A DNA stretch of 64,000 nt from Thelephora terrestris (lineage: Eukaryota; Basidiomycota; Agaricomycetes; Thelephorales; Thelephoraceae). The notes under the pieces are model-generated. The model searched no databases and was not told the origin of the DNA. It was given only the letters and a program-made list of their open reading frames with translations. The DNA is taken from NCBI GenBank assembly GCA_015956445.1, contig WIUZ02000007.1, positions 1,116,001 through 1,180,000 on the forward strand, written 5' to 3'. Both the position numbers and the translations under genes were made by a program. Positions 35,036 through 45,299 of this stretch are shown here, piece after piece. Numbering within the stretch: the first letter of the stretch is position 1; each line of letters opens with the position of its first letter.

Positions 35036-35988
35036 CACTGGGGACAAGGGCACAAATACCCAGTGGGTACATGCTGAACACATTGAGATTACAGTCAACA
35101 AGTGATCACAATGTGCCCAGTGGGGAAAATTTGAATACATTCAAAATATGCCAGGTCATGTGTATCCAATGTGCCCACTGGGCACATTTTGATTGTGATC
35201 ACAATGTACTCAGCAATGTGATCTCAATGTGCCCAGTGGGGACATTTTGATTGTAATCACAATGTACTCAGCAATGTGATTTCAATGTGCCCAGTGGGCA
35301 CATTTTAAATTCTTTCACAGAGTGCTCAGCAATGTGTTCACAATGTACCCAGCTCATTACATGATGGTTTCTTTCACAATGTTGTCCGCAATGTGTCCAG
35401 CATGTGCCTGAGCCACTCATTCAAACTTCTTTCACAAAGTATCCAGTGATGTGTCCACAATGTCCCCAGGGGGTACTTTTTGAAGTAATCACAATGCAAT
35501 CACAATATTGTTCAATTTTACCATGTATTCTCAAAGAAATCATCATGTATATGGCTGCACACATTCTGGACACATCACCAGATACTTTGTGAAAGAAGTT
35601 TGAATGAGTGGCTCAGGCACATGCTGGACACATTGCGGACAACATTGTGAAAGAAACCATCATGTAATGAGCTGGGTACATTGTGAACACATTGCTGAGC
35701 ACTCTGTGAAAGAATTTAAAATGTGCCCACTGGGCACATTGAAATCACATTGCTGAGTACATTGTGATTACAATCAAAATGTCCCCACTGGGCACATTGA
35801 GATCACATTGCTGAGTACATTGTGATCACAATCAAAATGTGCCCAGTGGGCACATTGGATACACATGACCTGGCATATTTTGAATGTATTCAAATTTTCC
35901 CCACTGGGCACATTGTGATCACTTGTTGACTGTAATCTCAATGTGTTCAGCATGTACCCACTGGGTATTTGTGCCCTTGTCCCCAGTG
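35036..35988. mobile_element. Foldback element FB-C (TSD TTA)
   Basis: 953-base palindrome, CACTGGGGACAAGGGCAC... to ...CTTGTCCCCAGTG, flanked by TTA at 35033-35035 and 35989-35991. The body reiterates AATGTGCCCAGTGGGCACATT-like and GATCACAATGT motifs. Inserted in an exon of the cysteine-pair gene. No coding capacity. Confidence 0.9.
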
Positions 35989-36518
35989 TTACCTCGACGT
36001 TCCGCGGCATCCTTCCTGCGACGGGCGTCCCCCCTAGCCGTACGGGTGACAGTAGGCCAGTGAGTAATCCCAAGCATGAGCCACTTAAAGGAGCAGCCCT
36101 TCCTGTCCTTCCTGCAACTCGCGCAAATGAAGGTTGGACGGTCCTCCTTGATCAGAACACACCAGGTTGGACGACACGCATCCTTCACCTCCTGTGACGG
36201 AGACCTAGCGCACCAATCGCACGTCTAGCAGGGCTGTAAGAACCATGGATACGACGCGAAAGACGTGGGACTCACAAGGTTGCGCGCACCCGGAAACCTC
36301 ACGGTATTCAGCTGAGCTTCCTCTTCGTACATCTCTTTGGAGAGATCAACCTCTGGAAAGGCCGGAAAGTGAGTGCGTCGAACGCCCTTCCCCTTCTCCA
36401 CGGTGCCAGTCGTTCGCGAACGTTTCAAAGTGGATTCCTCCTTGTTCGGCGAGCTGGGGAGGTCTCTCTTCGACCCGACGCTCGATTCCACAGCCGGAAG
36501 ACACCTTTGGGTAGCTGT

Positions 36519-37736
36519 CACTGGGGACAAACCCCAATTTTCCGGCCCAGGACATCGTAAATACATTGTAAGGAAATGGAAAATGTGCCTGGCAATGACC
36601 CACCTGGTACATCATAAATACATTCAAAATGTCCAGGCCAATTTCCTTAGAGTGTTGCCAGCACAGGAAATGCTCAGTACATTCATGGTGTTCCTGGTCA
36701 TGTGATCTCAGTGTTCCCATTAGGTAATCCATGGGAAAATCATGAATTTTCCCAAAGAAATACCCATGGTGTCCCTGAGTGGCTCATTGAAAGAAAACCC
36801 TGAGTGAACCCACAGCTTCCCAGGTCACGTGACCTTGATGTCCTGATTAGGTAATCTGAGGGTAAACCATGAATTTTCCCAAAGAAAGTAACCATGGTGT
36901 TCCTGAGTGGCTCATTCACGGTGTTCTTTCCAGTGTTCCCAGTGGTGTGATCACAGTGTTCCCAGTCAGTAAAATTCAAACTGAGCCTTAACGGCACGCC
37001 GGAAGTGTACCAGTGTGGTATATCCTGAAAGTACTAAAGACTTCGACCATGATGTACCAAAATTCGGCAAATTATCAGGAAACTGTGGGAACACTGAAAG
37101 GAAACTGAGAAATTGGGAACATTTTGAATGAGTTTATGATGTTCCCAGTGTCCCCAGTTTCCTTTCAGTGTTCCCACAGTTTCCTGATAATTTGCCGAAT
37201 TTTGGTACATCATGGTCGAAGTCTTTAGTACTTTCAGGATATACCACACTGGTACACTTCCGGCGTGCCGTTAAGGCTCAGTTTGAATTTTACTGACTGG
37301 GAACACTGTGATCACACCACTGGGAACACTGGAAAGAACACCGTGAATGAGCCACTCAGGAACACCATGGTTACTTTCTTTGGGAAAATTCATGGTTTAC
37401 CCTCAGATTACCTAATCAGGACATCAAGGTCACGTGACCTGGGAAGCTGTGGGTTCACTCAGGGTTTTCTTTCAATGAGCCACTCAGGGACACCATGGGT
37501 ATTTCTTTGGGAAAATTCATGATTTTTCCATGGATTACCTAATGGGAACACTGAGATCACATGACCAGGAACACCATGAATGTACTGAGCATTTCCTGTG
37601 CTGGCAACACTCTAAGGAAATTGGCCTGGACATTTTGAATGTATTTATGATGTACCAGGTGGGTCATTGCCAGGCACATTTCCTTACAATGTATTTATGA
37701 TGTCCCGGGCCGGGAAACTGGGGTTTGTCCCCAGTG
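36519..37736. mobile_element. Foldback element FB-D
   Basis: 1,218-base palindrome centred near 37,128, CACTGGGGACAAACCCC... to ...GGGTTTGTCCCCAGTG. Flanking triplets TGT and CTT do not match, so the duplication has decayed or one flank changed. The body reiterates GTTCCCAGTG, GAGTGGCTCATT and GGAAATTGGCC-type motifs; arms look very similar. Inserted in gene G4. Confidence 0.85.
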
Positions 37737-37810
37737 CTTATCACCCTCAACTGCTCCCAATCTTGCACCCGGGTACGATCTTCTGATCTCTAGCTCGCGG
37801 ACTTCCCCTT

Positions 37811-38263
37811 TTTGGCCTTGCTTCGCACGATCACTCCATCCTCCCAGTAACGTCTACCCCAGCATTGTTCTGACTTCCCGACGTACTGTCTGGTCCCCTA
37901 CCCTGCGTCGGACTCGCGTTTACCCCTTTCTATTTACCTATTCCTATCTTCCCACCGTTTCTCCATTTGTTCGCGACTTTCCCATCTCTTTCGCGTAGAT
38001 CGCACTGTCTTTACCTATAAATACCCTGTATTAGCTTACCGAATGACAAGAAACCCCTGGGCCTCTTCACACCTCTTCTCCCTTCTGCCTGAACGACCTG
38101 ATCATCGAACACCTCCAGCTCCTCGCTCTGACATTGATTCCACTAGCCCCATAGTTCCAATAGCCCCCTAGCCTACTAGCCCATCATCCACTAGCCCCCT
38201 AGCCCATCGTCATCGTCTAGCAGGAGTTTGCTAGTACGGAGTTCTCCCCTCTCGTCCCAACAA
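37811..38263. other. Unassigned stretch with a plus-strand TATA
   Basis: Pyrimidine-rich on the plus strand, with TATAAATAC near 38,020 and short CTAGCCC repeats at about 38,148-38,215. It may be the R/U5 end of a further LTR-like unit, but no partner copy is present. No gene seen. Confidence 0.3.
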
Positions 38264-38296
38264 TGTTGCGACCTACCGTGGTTCCCTCTCCTCTGT

Positions 38297-38698
38297 CTAG
38301 CTTCTCTCCCCTTCCTGACCTCTGCACAACCGGCGACCCCTCACCCCCACTTCTGCTATTCTGGTCGTGTCCCGACTCCACCCGGATAGTAGCAGTTCAA
38401 CGTACATCAGGTCCATCCTCTTTTCCAACTTCGCAATCCTCTCCTCCCTCTCTCGCTCCATAGCATCCAAGAGGGGTACACGTCCATTGTTCATGATGGT
38501 CCTGTTGGGATCATTGTATCCAGCCTGCTCCCAAAAGTGAGGGGGAGCCTGGTGCTGAGTGAGGAAGTCGACGGCAACCTCGTTATCGGAGGCGATGTTG
38601 GCAGGGGTGTCGTACAAGTGGTTGTCGACATCGTAAGGGGTGGCGGCCTCATAAGGGGAGGCAGAGACAAAAGGGGTAGCAGCAGCATTGGGAGACAT
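38297..38698 (-). CDS. Small protein with C-terminal coiled coil
   Basis: 133 residues from ATG at 38698 (MSPNAAATPFVSASPY). A TATATAA lies about 100 bases upstream on the same strand. The N-terminal half is Ala/Pro/Thr-rich; residues about 78-100 are a charged helix (AMEREREERIAKLEKRMDL). No family recognised. In the plan of disordered head plus coiled coil it resembles the antisense genes of the LTR families, but no sequence similarity is evident. Confidence 0.4.
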   Translation of the reverse strand: MSPNAAATPFVSASPYEAATPYDVDNHLYDTPANIASDNEVAVDFLTQHQAPPHFWEQAGYNDPNRTIMNNGRVPLLDAMEREREERIAKLEKRMDLMYVELLLSGWSRDTTRIAEVGVRGRRLCRGQEGERS

Positions 38699-38907
38699 AG
38701 TGTCAAAAGTTGTTTATGAGAGGGAAGGTTGTTGTAGATTGGAAGGAGTGGAAAAGAGACAATGAGGGGAAAAGACCAAAAAACCCCACAGATTATATAC
38801 ACTCAGATCAATGGGACGCTCAAAAGGGTAACAACAATACACCATTACTCATTATTACCCCAAAAAGAATAAACGAACCCTCGGCCCCAATCGATCCCAT
38901 CAACCTT

Positions 38908-39045
38908 GGGAAATCCCCATCGATCATGAGAAATCCCCACCGTTCTTCTAATACTACCATGAAACCTGAGAAATCCCCACCGATCATGGGAAATCCCCAT
39001 CGCCCTTCTACTGCTACCGCGAGACACGAGAAATCCCCATTGTAC
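38908..39045. repeat. Five GAAATCCCC repeats
   Basis: Five copies of a GAAATCCCCAYYG-like motif in about 135 bases, some spaced by ATCATG-A/G and some by longer CT-rich spacers. They lie between the minus-strand start at 38698 and the plus-strand TATA at about 39,210, where an upstream control region would be expected. Confidence 0.55.
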
Positions 39046-39356
39046 TCCTATTGACTCATTCCTGGTTGTTCCCCTATTTTGTATCTCACCATCAGTCGTT
39101 CTAAGTCCTACTTCTCTGACTCATTCACCCTGCCCTAAACTATGCACAGACCATGTTGACTCTTGTTTGACTCATTGTATGATTACTAAGCCTGTAGAGG
39201 ATTGGGTATATAAGAAAGAGCATTTGCTCCTTTCTTTCCCCATTCTCAATCTCTTCTGTACTCTCCTACCAACTGCTCAATAAACAAAGTAAGCTGAGGA
39301 TTCCTCCTCACGTCTTATTCTTTATCTGACTTATTCAAGCAGGAATATTCCTGCCA

Positions 39357-40885
39357 GTGTATGTTCAACGCTCCTAACCCTTTCCCCTCTACCAGTCCTA
39401 TTCAACGCCCAGTCATACCCAACGCTCGATGTTCTATCTGGGAGTATAAACTCATCAGAAGCCTTCAGCTTAATAGAACCTCCGGTCTATTAGCTCACCA
39501 CCCCCACTATCGACCCTTCGCCGCTCTCGACGCCGGAGTTACCACCCCTCCATTCTTACTTGGAGCTGATCATCAGTTCCTTTGGAAATCTGACTTTACT
39601 GAGAGCATGCTGCCACTGTCTACTTCAGTATCAGCCCAGCCTTTTACTTCCCCACTCCCCGGATTCATCTCACTACCAATGTCCACACCCATTGTCCAGC
39701 TATCATTGTTCTCTGGTGGGATATACCAACTGATTTACCTCTCACTGTGATAGAATATCTCAATAGCTTTGAACAACTTAGCGATCAAGACTTCGAACCA
39801 TTTATTCAACATCTAGTTGAATTCTGTCAAGACTACAACTCTCCCATCCACCCGTATCAATTTGAGTTGCCACTCGCTCTCGATATTCCTCCCCCTCTCG
39901 TCTCTACTCCAGGAACCCCCTTCATCAAAACCTGTCCAGACACCCCCTACCCCGCTAATCCTCTAGCGCCCCACAAACAGTAAGCAGGCCTTCAACCCTG
40001 ACAGGATGTGCAGATGGAGGACAGTAAGGGAAAGGGGGAGAGGTGGTGTTTCGGAGTGCGAGGGAGATAATGATTGAGGTTAGAATTAGGGATGAGGCTG
40101 TGGGGTGAGTTGTGGGGGTGGTTATGGCTGGGTGTCTGTGTCAAAATATTAGTGCTCTCGTAGCTTACTCTTCGGTTTGGCCCGTTCCTCCTATCGGCTT
40201 ATGTAAGATACTTGGATCCCTATTTATTCTCCTCGCCGTCACTTTTCCTCCTCAGCCGCTTTCTCTCTTGCGCTGAGGACTTAGTTCTCATATTATCTGC
40301 TAGATAATCCAACAGTCTGAGTGGGGTTGTGTCTGAGGGTTGAGAGAGGGCAACCATTATCAATTTTCAATGTTATGTTCCCTTGGCCACTGCCTCAGAT
40401 GGATCAGATAAGGGCTGGGTACTATAAGCCAGCGGTGCCCCAGTTAATACATTTTACTCTAGATGGTTCCCCCAGCTACAATCCTTACTGTCAAGTAGAC
40501 TGGGACGAGCTACAAAGCTGTACCCACTTTTGCGCTCCCCTCTGGCCATTCCCTGTAATCCATTAGGTCTTGTTAACAACCAACCTATTGATGCTTGTTG
40601 TGAAAGGGATCTGTGAATCCATGAGGGTCAAATCATGTCAACCAAAGTGTATCTATAGAAAAGTGCTTGAGTAGAATAACTTTGAATAGCATGAAAATAC
40701 ATGGAGAACTGTAGCTCCATTAGGGTAAATACACTTGGGTTACGCACAATCGAATATAATCAGACCCTAGAGGCCTCTTATGACCGAGCAAGTGGACTCA
40801 AGAAAACAAAACATGGCTACTAGTGTACAAAGATTTGAAACTCAAAGCTATGGAATGGCATGTGTACATTACAGGCCTCTGCTGA
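39357..40885. other. No supported gene
   Basis: Open stretches at 39361-39750 and 39747-39983 have no recognisable protein and no second copy for comparison. The CT-rich stretch ending ATAATCCAACA at about 40,314 looks like an LTR end, without a matching start. Confidence 0.35.
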
Positions 40886-43800
40886 TCAACAGAACACATT
40901 AACAAAATCCAGAATCAACACCTCCCCAGTTTTGTAACCAGCAAACAGGTATTGACCATCCCACACTACTTTTCCAGGGTGCATGAATCGCTGAGGAAGC
41001 CAAAAGACCTCTGTTTGGGAGGTCATATCCATGATCCTGCCATGGCCAATGTCACCAACTGCCCCACTCCAATCCCGGAGACAGGCAAGGTGGAGTCTGT
41101 CTGGTATTCTGGATGAGTCAAGGGGAGGTGACTTCAAGTTCCTCAAGTCCCAACCCCAGGGGGGATCCTGTGGGTTTTTTATCCCCAACGACTGAGTCTG
41201 GGGAATCATCATGAATCCACCGAAACCTGAGCTTTCCGTCGGTATGCATCGTTATAAGGGAGGAATAGTGTGCGAAGGAAGAGTATGTGAGGGAGGAGAT
41301 ACTGCTGTCGTCTGGAATGAAGGTCTTGATCAGGTCCGGGATACCACCTGTGACACTCCAAATGTAGACAGTTGCATTGGCGACACCAGCCACAAATTCG
41401 CCATCGGGGGAAAAACAACAACGACTGAGAGCCCGACCAGGGGAATCAAGGGTGGCGATGATTGTTCCGGAAGCTGCATCACGGAGTGTGGGGGGGCCCT
41501 TGTTGCACAAAATAAACCGCTTACTGTCTGGGGAGAAGGCGATGTGATGACCGGAAGTCGTGGGACCAATCTTGCTACCGTTGGTGTCCCACTGCTGGAT
41601 GAAACCACCAGATAAGGACACCAGGCTTGCAGGGACTGTAGAGAGGAAGTCAAGACAGGTAACCTCGCCTGATCTTGGGCCGATATATGTGGTTTTATGG
41701 CTGGTTCTGATGTCCCACAAGTGAACACCACTGGCTGATCCCGAAGCAATGGTGGTACCATCTGGCGAGATAGATACGGAATGAACCCAATCACGATTGG
41801 AGAATGACTTCATAATTCCACCAGTCTCCATATCCCAAAGGTCAATGTTACCATCCGCTGTCCCAGATACAAACAGTGTTCCATTGGATGAGAAGGCGAG
41901 GGATGTCACACCCCCCCCAGATCCGGAACAGGTTCTTCTGGTGGACCCTGTGATTGTGTCAAGGATGACGATTTTGCCGGAACCAAGCCCAACTGCAACG
42001 ATGTCCCCCCCATATGCGAAGTCGTATGCGTGATCATTGAAGGAAACGACGCGTGTGTAAGTTCCCCATTTTTCCGGGCACCCTTTGACCACTGTGACCG
42101 CTTGTAGGGACTCCGAGGTATAGCACTCATGGAGCCAGGATGAGGAAGGGCTTGATGGAAGGGCTTGATGGTATATATTGGCGGGGGAGTCACGAATAGC
42201 ATCGAAGTTGGACAAGATGAGACCCTCGCTATCGTTTGTCCATTTGCACAAGTCCCCTGTCTGCATGTACATCAATCTATGTTTTGACAGACGCCCCACA
42301 CAACTCACTGATGAATACCATCCATCTACATCATGGAGGGCATGAACACCAACTTCGAGGTGTCCCGCGAGGCTGAGGACCTCGATCCAAAACAGTAGTT
42401 GCATCTTGAAGAATTCATCAATTGCCGCTTGAACTCGTTCAACGTGACGACCACTCCTGGGAGTTTCCAAGAGGTGCTTTGTCCAAAACTGGCATGCATA
42501 CACCAGTGCGCCCCCAATGTGAACTTCCATACGGCTAGGTAGATTCTTGACGTCACCGAGGGAACCACCATCCAAGAGAGAATCTTTCTTCTCCTTGATC
42601 AGGTTGAGACATGAGAATAGAATATCGATGTGGTGAATCGAGGGGTGGATGAAGAATCTTTCGTCTTGGCACCTTCCTGGGTCAGTGAGGAAGTCGGGGA
42701 ATGACACGTGAAAGGCACGGATAGGTTCATCCTCGCTGTCTGGAATGAGGAGAAGAGAACGGAGGGAATTTAGAGTGATGGAGATAACAGATGGAGTGGC
42801 AGAGTGTTTGGAGAGCTCTGAGAGTGTCTGCCTTGAAAGGGGTTGGAACACCAGAAACAATGCCCCAATTGTCAGCTTGAAAAAGGAGTACATCTGTACA
42901 TCTTGGCCTAGATGGCAGAATGCCCGTTCCAACACCTGGGTGTAAAGAAAATCAATCCATTCCTCCAGGGGAGTGCTCTGGGGGAGTGACACAATGAGAC
43001 TGAGCCTCTCAGTGGGGAAGTGGTATGGAGATGCGATGACTTTGACAGCTGTTGAGGCATAGGTGAAAAAACCGGCTGACTTCTTGCAGAGAATATCAAT
43101 CTCATCTGCGCTTGGCCATTTTTCCGGGAAGTTGCAGTCGCTTCGGACTTGGGCAATGTTGGCCAGCCTGGTCCGCAAGAACAGCCTTATATCGGCATCG
43201 ACTGAGACATGATTGACATCGTGGAGCCTGAGCACTTCTGTGAGGGGCCGAAGCGACTCCAGGTGGAACCCGGTGTGGATCTGAGGTTCTGGACGACCCG
43301 TGATGAAGAACTTGACCAGTGGGATCTGATCCACGTATCTGGAGAGCATCGAAAGGATAGCCGACGCGGGTTCTTCGTCCATGCATTCATCAAGGGCATC
43401 GATGATGATGAGGGTTGAAATGTGGGTGGCTTTGAATGGGCCAACGATGACTTTCTCCATCTGCGAACAGAGAGATTGTTGTCCGATGTCAAAGTTGTCT
43501 CTGAGGACCGGAAGCAACTTCTCTCGGAACTGTGGGTACCGGCAGGCGAGTTGGAAGGCAAGAGTCGGAAAGATATTCGTGATACTACTTCTGTCCTCAA
43601 GATCCCGTGAACAGAAGAAGCTTGCGCCAAGCTTCCCGTCCGCAAAGCTGGTCTCAGCGAGCGTTTGAGCGATGGTTGACTTCCCAGTTCCAGCGAGACC
43701 ATTCAGCCAGAAAACTCGGCGGTCGTGTTCATCTGCTAGCCAATGTTCGATCTGCCACAGGACATCCTCCCTCGTCCCTCTCAGGCACCCGCACCTGTTT

Positions 43801-45288
43801 CCACAGCGGTGATCAGCATCAGGAAGGTGATGCATCCTGTCGAGAAGGGCGAGATCCGCTGATTCCTGTCCACCATTGACTCAGCACGGACGAAGGGGGA
43901 AGGGATGAAACTCACGATGAGCTGCAAACTCTTGTTGTAGATATCTTGTTGTAATGAAGTCTAGCTTGAACATCAAACAATGCAACACAAGGTAGTCGGG
44001 CGAGATGCAAACCTGATACTCCATCATGGCATCGCGAATGTCCTCCAAAAAACCTCCAAGTTCGTCGGCATTCACGGCGAAACTCTCAACCTTCTCTTGC
44101 TCTGCCACAGCTGTTAGATCCAGGCGCACGCTTGTCAATTTCCTAGCCGTTGCCACACGTTAACCTCAGTCCTCAAAATTCAAGGGTACGTGCTCACAGC
44201 CCCAATATATGTCTCCTCGATTTCTCCTCCACGTCACCCTTAGAAACGGAAGTGCAAAGAGATTCCGCTAGCGACGCGACCCGAGGCGCCAACGATTCTA
44301 TCGCTTCCTTGCCTCCCTGCACTCGCTAGTGTGATATTAAGGATCGTGGTTCAAGTGATGTGTGGGCGGTGAACCTACCTCACACACCCCCAGGACAGAG
44401 TAGAGGAGTCCGGCGACAGATTTGAGGGGAGGAAAGAAATTCGCGGAGTCGCTCACAGCGCAGAGAAGCGACTTGGTCTTGTCAGAGATAGTGGAATGGG
44501 AGTCCTCCTTGCTATCACCTATAGCGTTTTGCCGGCTCTTCCCACGAGACACACCGCCAGGGTTGGTAGATATATCTGCATGGGTCGAAACGATTGTCAG
44601 AGGGAGTAACGTGAACCTACGAGGTTGACATACTGTCGGATTTTACAACGTGTGGTTTAACATTCACGTCATCCTCTGCGACTCCGGTATCTGGCTTTGA
44701 CCGTTCACCTGGAAACATGCGTCTGACCGGGTCTTTCACAAAAGGAGGGACCGATTTAATTTCTGGGGGCTTCTTGTCCTTTCGGCTATCAACCATAGCG
44801 CCCTGCTGGCTCTTGCCGCGATGCACTCCCCCACGATAAGGGCTATCTACGTCTGCTACGGTGATTGTTAGAGAGAGCGTCGTGAGCCTTCGAGGCTTAC
44901 ATTCTTCGTCCGGAGTCATGGCCTGCTCCATTTTGTCTTGTTTTTGGGGTCCAACCTGACCTGGGGGAGATTCCATAGGCAGAGACGCCTGCTTGCCCTT
45001 TCCCTCTGTATTCAAAAGCCCCATTATATTTCCATCACGAAACCCATGGCTGTGATTTGGGAAAGCACCCGAAAGTTGGGGTCCAGTGTGGGACCAATTC
45101 GGCATGGGATCACCAAATACTGGAGCAATGGATTTGGAGACGGGATCGCTTGCATCAGTGGTCGATTCCTGAGCGCTGTCAGGAATATTTTGTTGATAGT
45201 GTGAGGAAGGCTGTGGCTCTAGTGGCGCCATGGTATTCGCTGCTTGTTGTCGATTGCCGCTGGGGACAGACGAGATGGTGGGTGCCAT
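40886..45288 (-). CDS. NACHT-WD40 NLR-like protein
   Basis: Start at 45288 (MAPTISSVPSGNRQQ), a low-complexity leader of about 120 residues, then two similar exons carrying GGVHRGKSQQGAM and GGVSRGKSRQNAI. Next come FFPPLKSVAGLLYSV and an exon with GGKEAIESLAPRVASLAE; a further exon ends at 44013 (DAMMEYQ), followed by 43960-43916 (TSLQQDIYNKSLQLI). The large exon from 43865 has the NACHT domain (Walker A GLAGTGKST; Walker B TLIIIDALDEC) and then WD40 repeats (VTSLAFSSNGTLFVSG, VHSVSISPDGT, FSPDGEFVAGV). The frame stops at 41118, but the next frame (41212-40886) carries the expected end (LHLACLRDWSGAVGDIGHG, FWLPQRFMHP). So a short intron or a one-base shift lies near 41,200. Fungal NLR-like proteins are linked to non-self recognition; the ligand is unknown. 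Confidence 0.8.
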
Positions 45289-45299
45289 AACGCCACCAT

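Larger units (their letters stand above)
34935..37810 (-). pseudogene. Cysteine-pair gene G4, split by foldbacks FB-C and FB-D
   Basis: Minus-strand gene in pieces. 37810-37737 has a charged helix (KGEVRELEIRRSYPG). 36518-36284 has KRDLPSSPNKEESTLKRSR and ends FPGARN at a GT donor. After a short intron, 36224-35989 has CDWCAR, ...WC..., then CASCRKDRKGCSF. 35035-34935 has a basic tail (PKPKRAPRPHVRK). Removing FB-C with one copy of its TTA duplication gives an uninterrupted frame. I recognise the style (coiled coil plus paired cysteines C-x2-C ... C-x2-C-x6-C) as a repeated Agaricomycete family that may bind zinc; function unknown. The true start and stop are not seen; the 3' side is cut by unit 2c. 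Confidence 0.55.
38264..39356 (+). mobile_element. Possible small LTR-like unit (family 5) with an antisense gene
   Basis: Starts TGTTGCGACCTACCG and ends near GGAATATTCCTGCCA. It has a plus-strand TATATAAG at about 39,210, AATAAA soon after, and a minus-strand gene upstream (38297-38698). The layout copies that of families 1-3 at smaller size. No second copy and no matching 5-base flanks were found, so the borders are guesses. Confidence 0.3.

Noticed and set aside
36740-37522. Identical 85-codon open frames in opposite orientations
   Set aside because: They are the two arms of the FB-D palindrome, not a duplicated gene.
39361-39983. Two adjacent open frames as a possible gag-like gene
   Set aside because: No cysteine-histidine knuckle, no conserved motif and no second copy.
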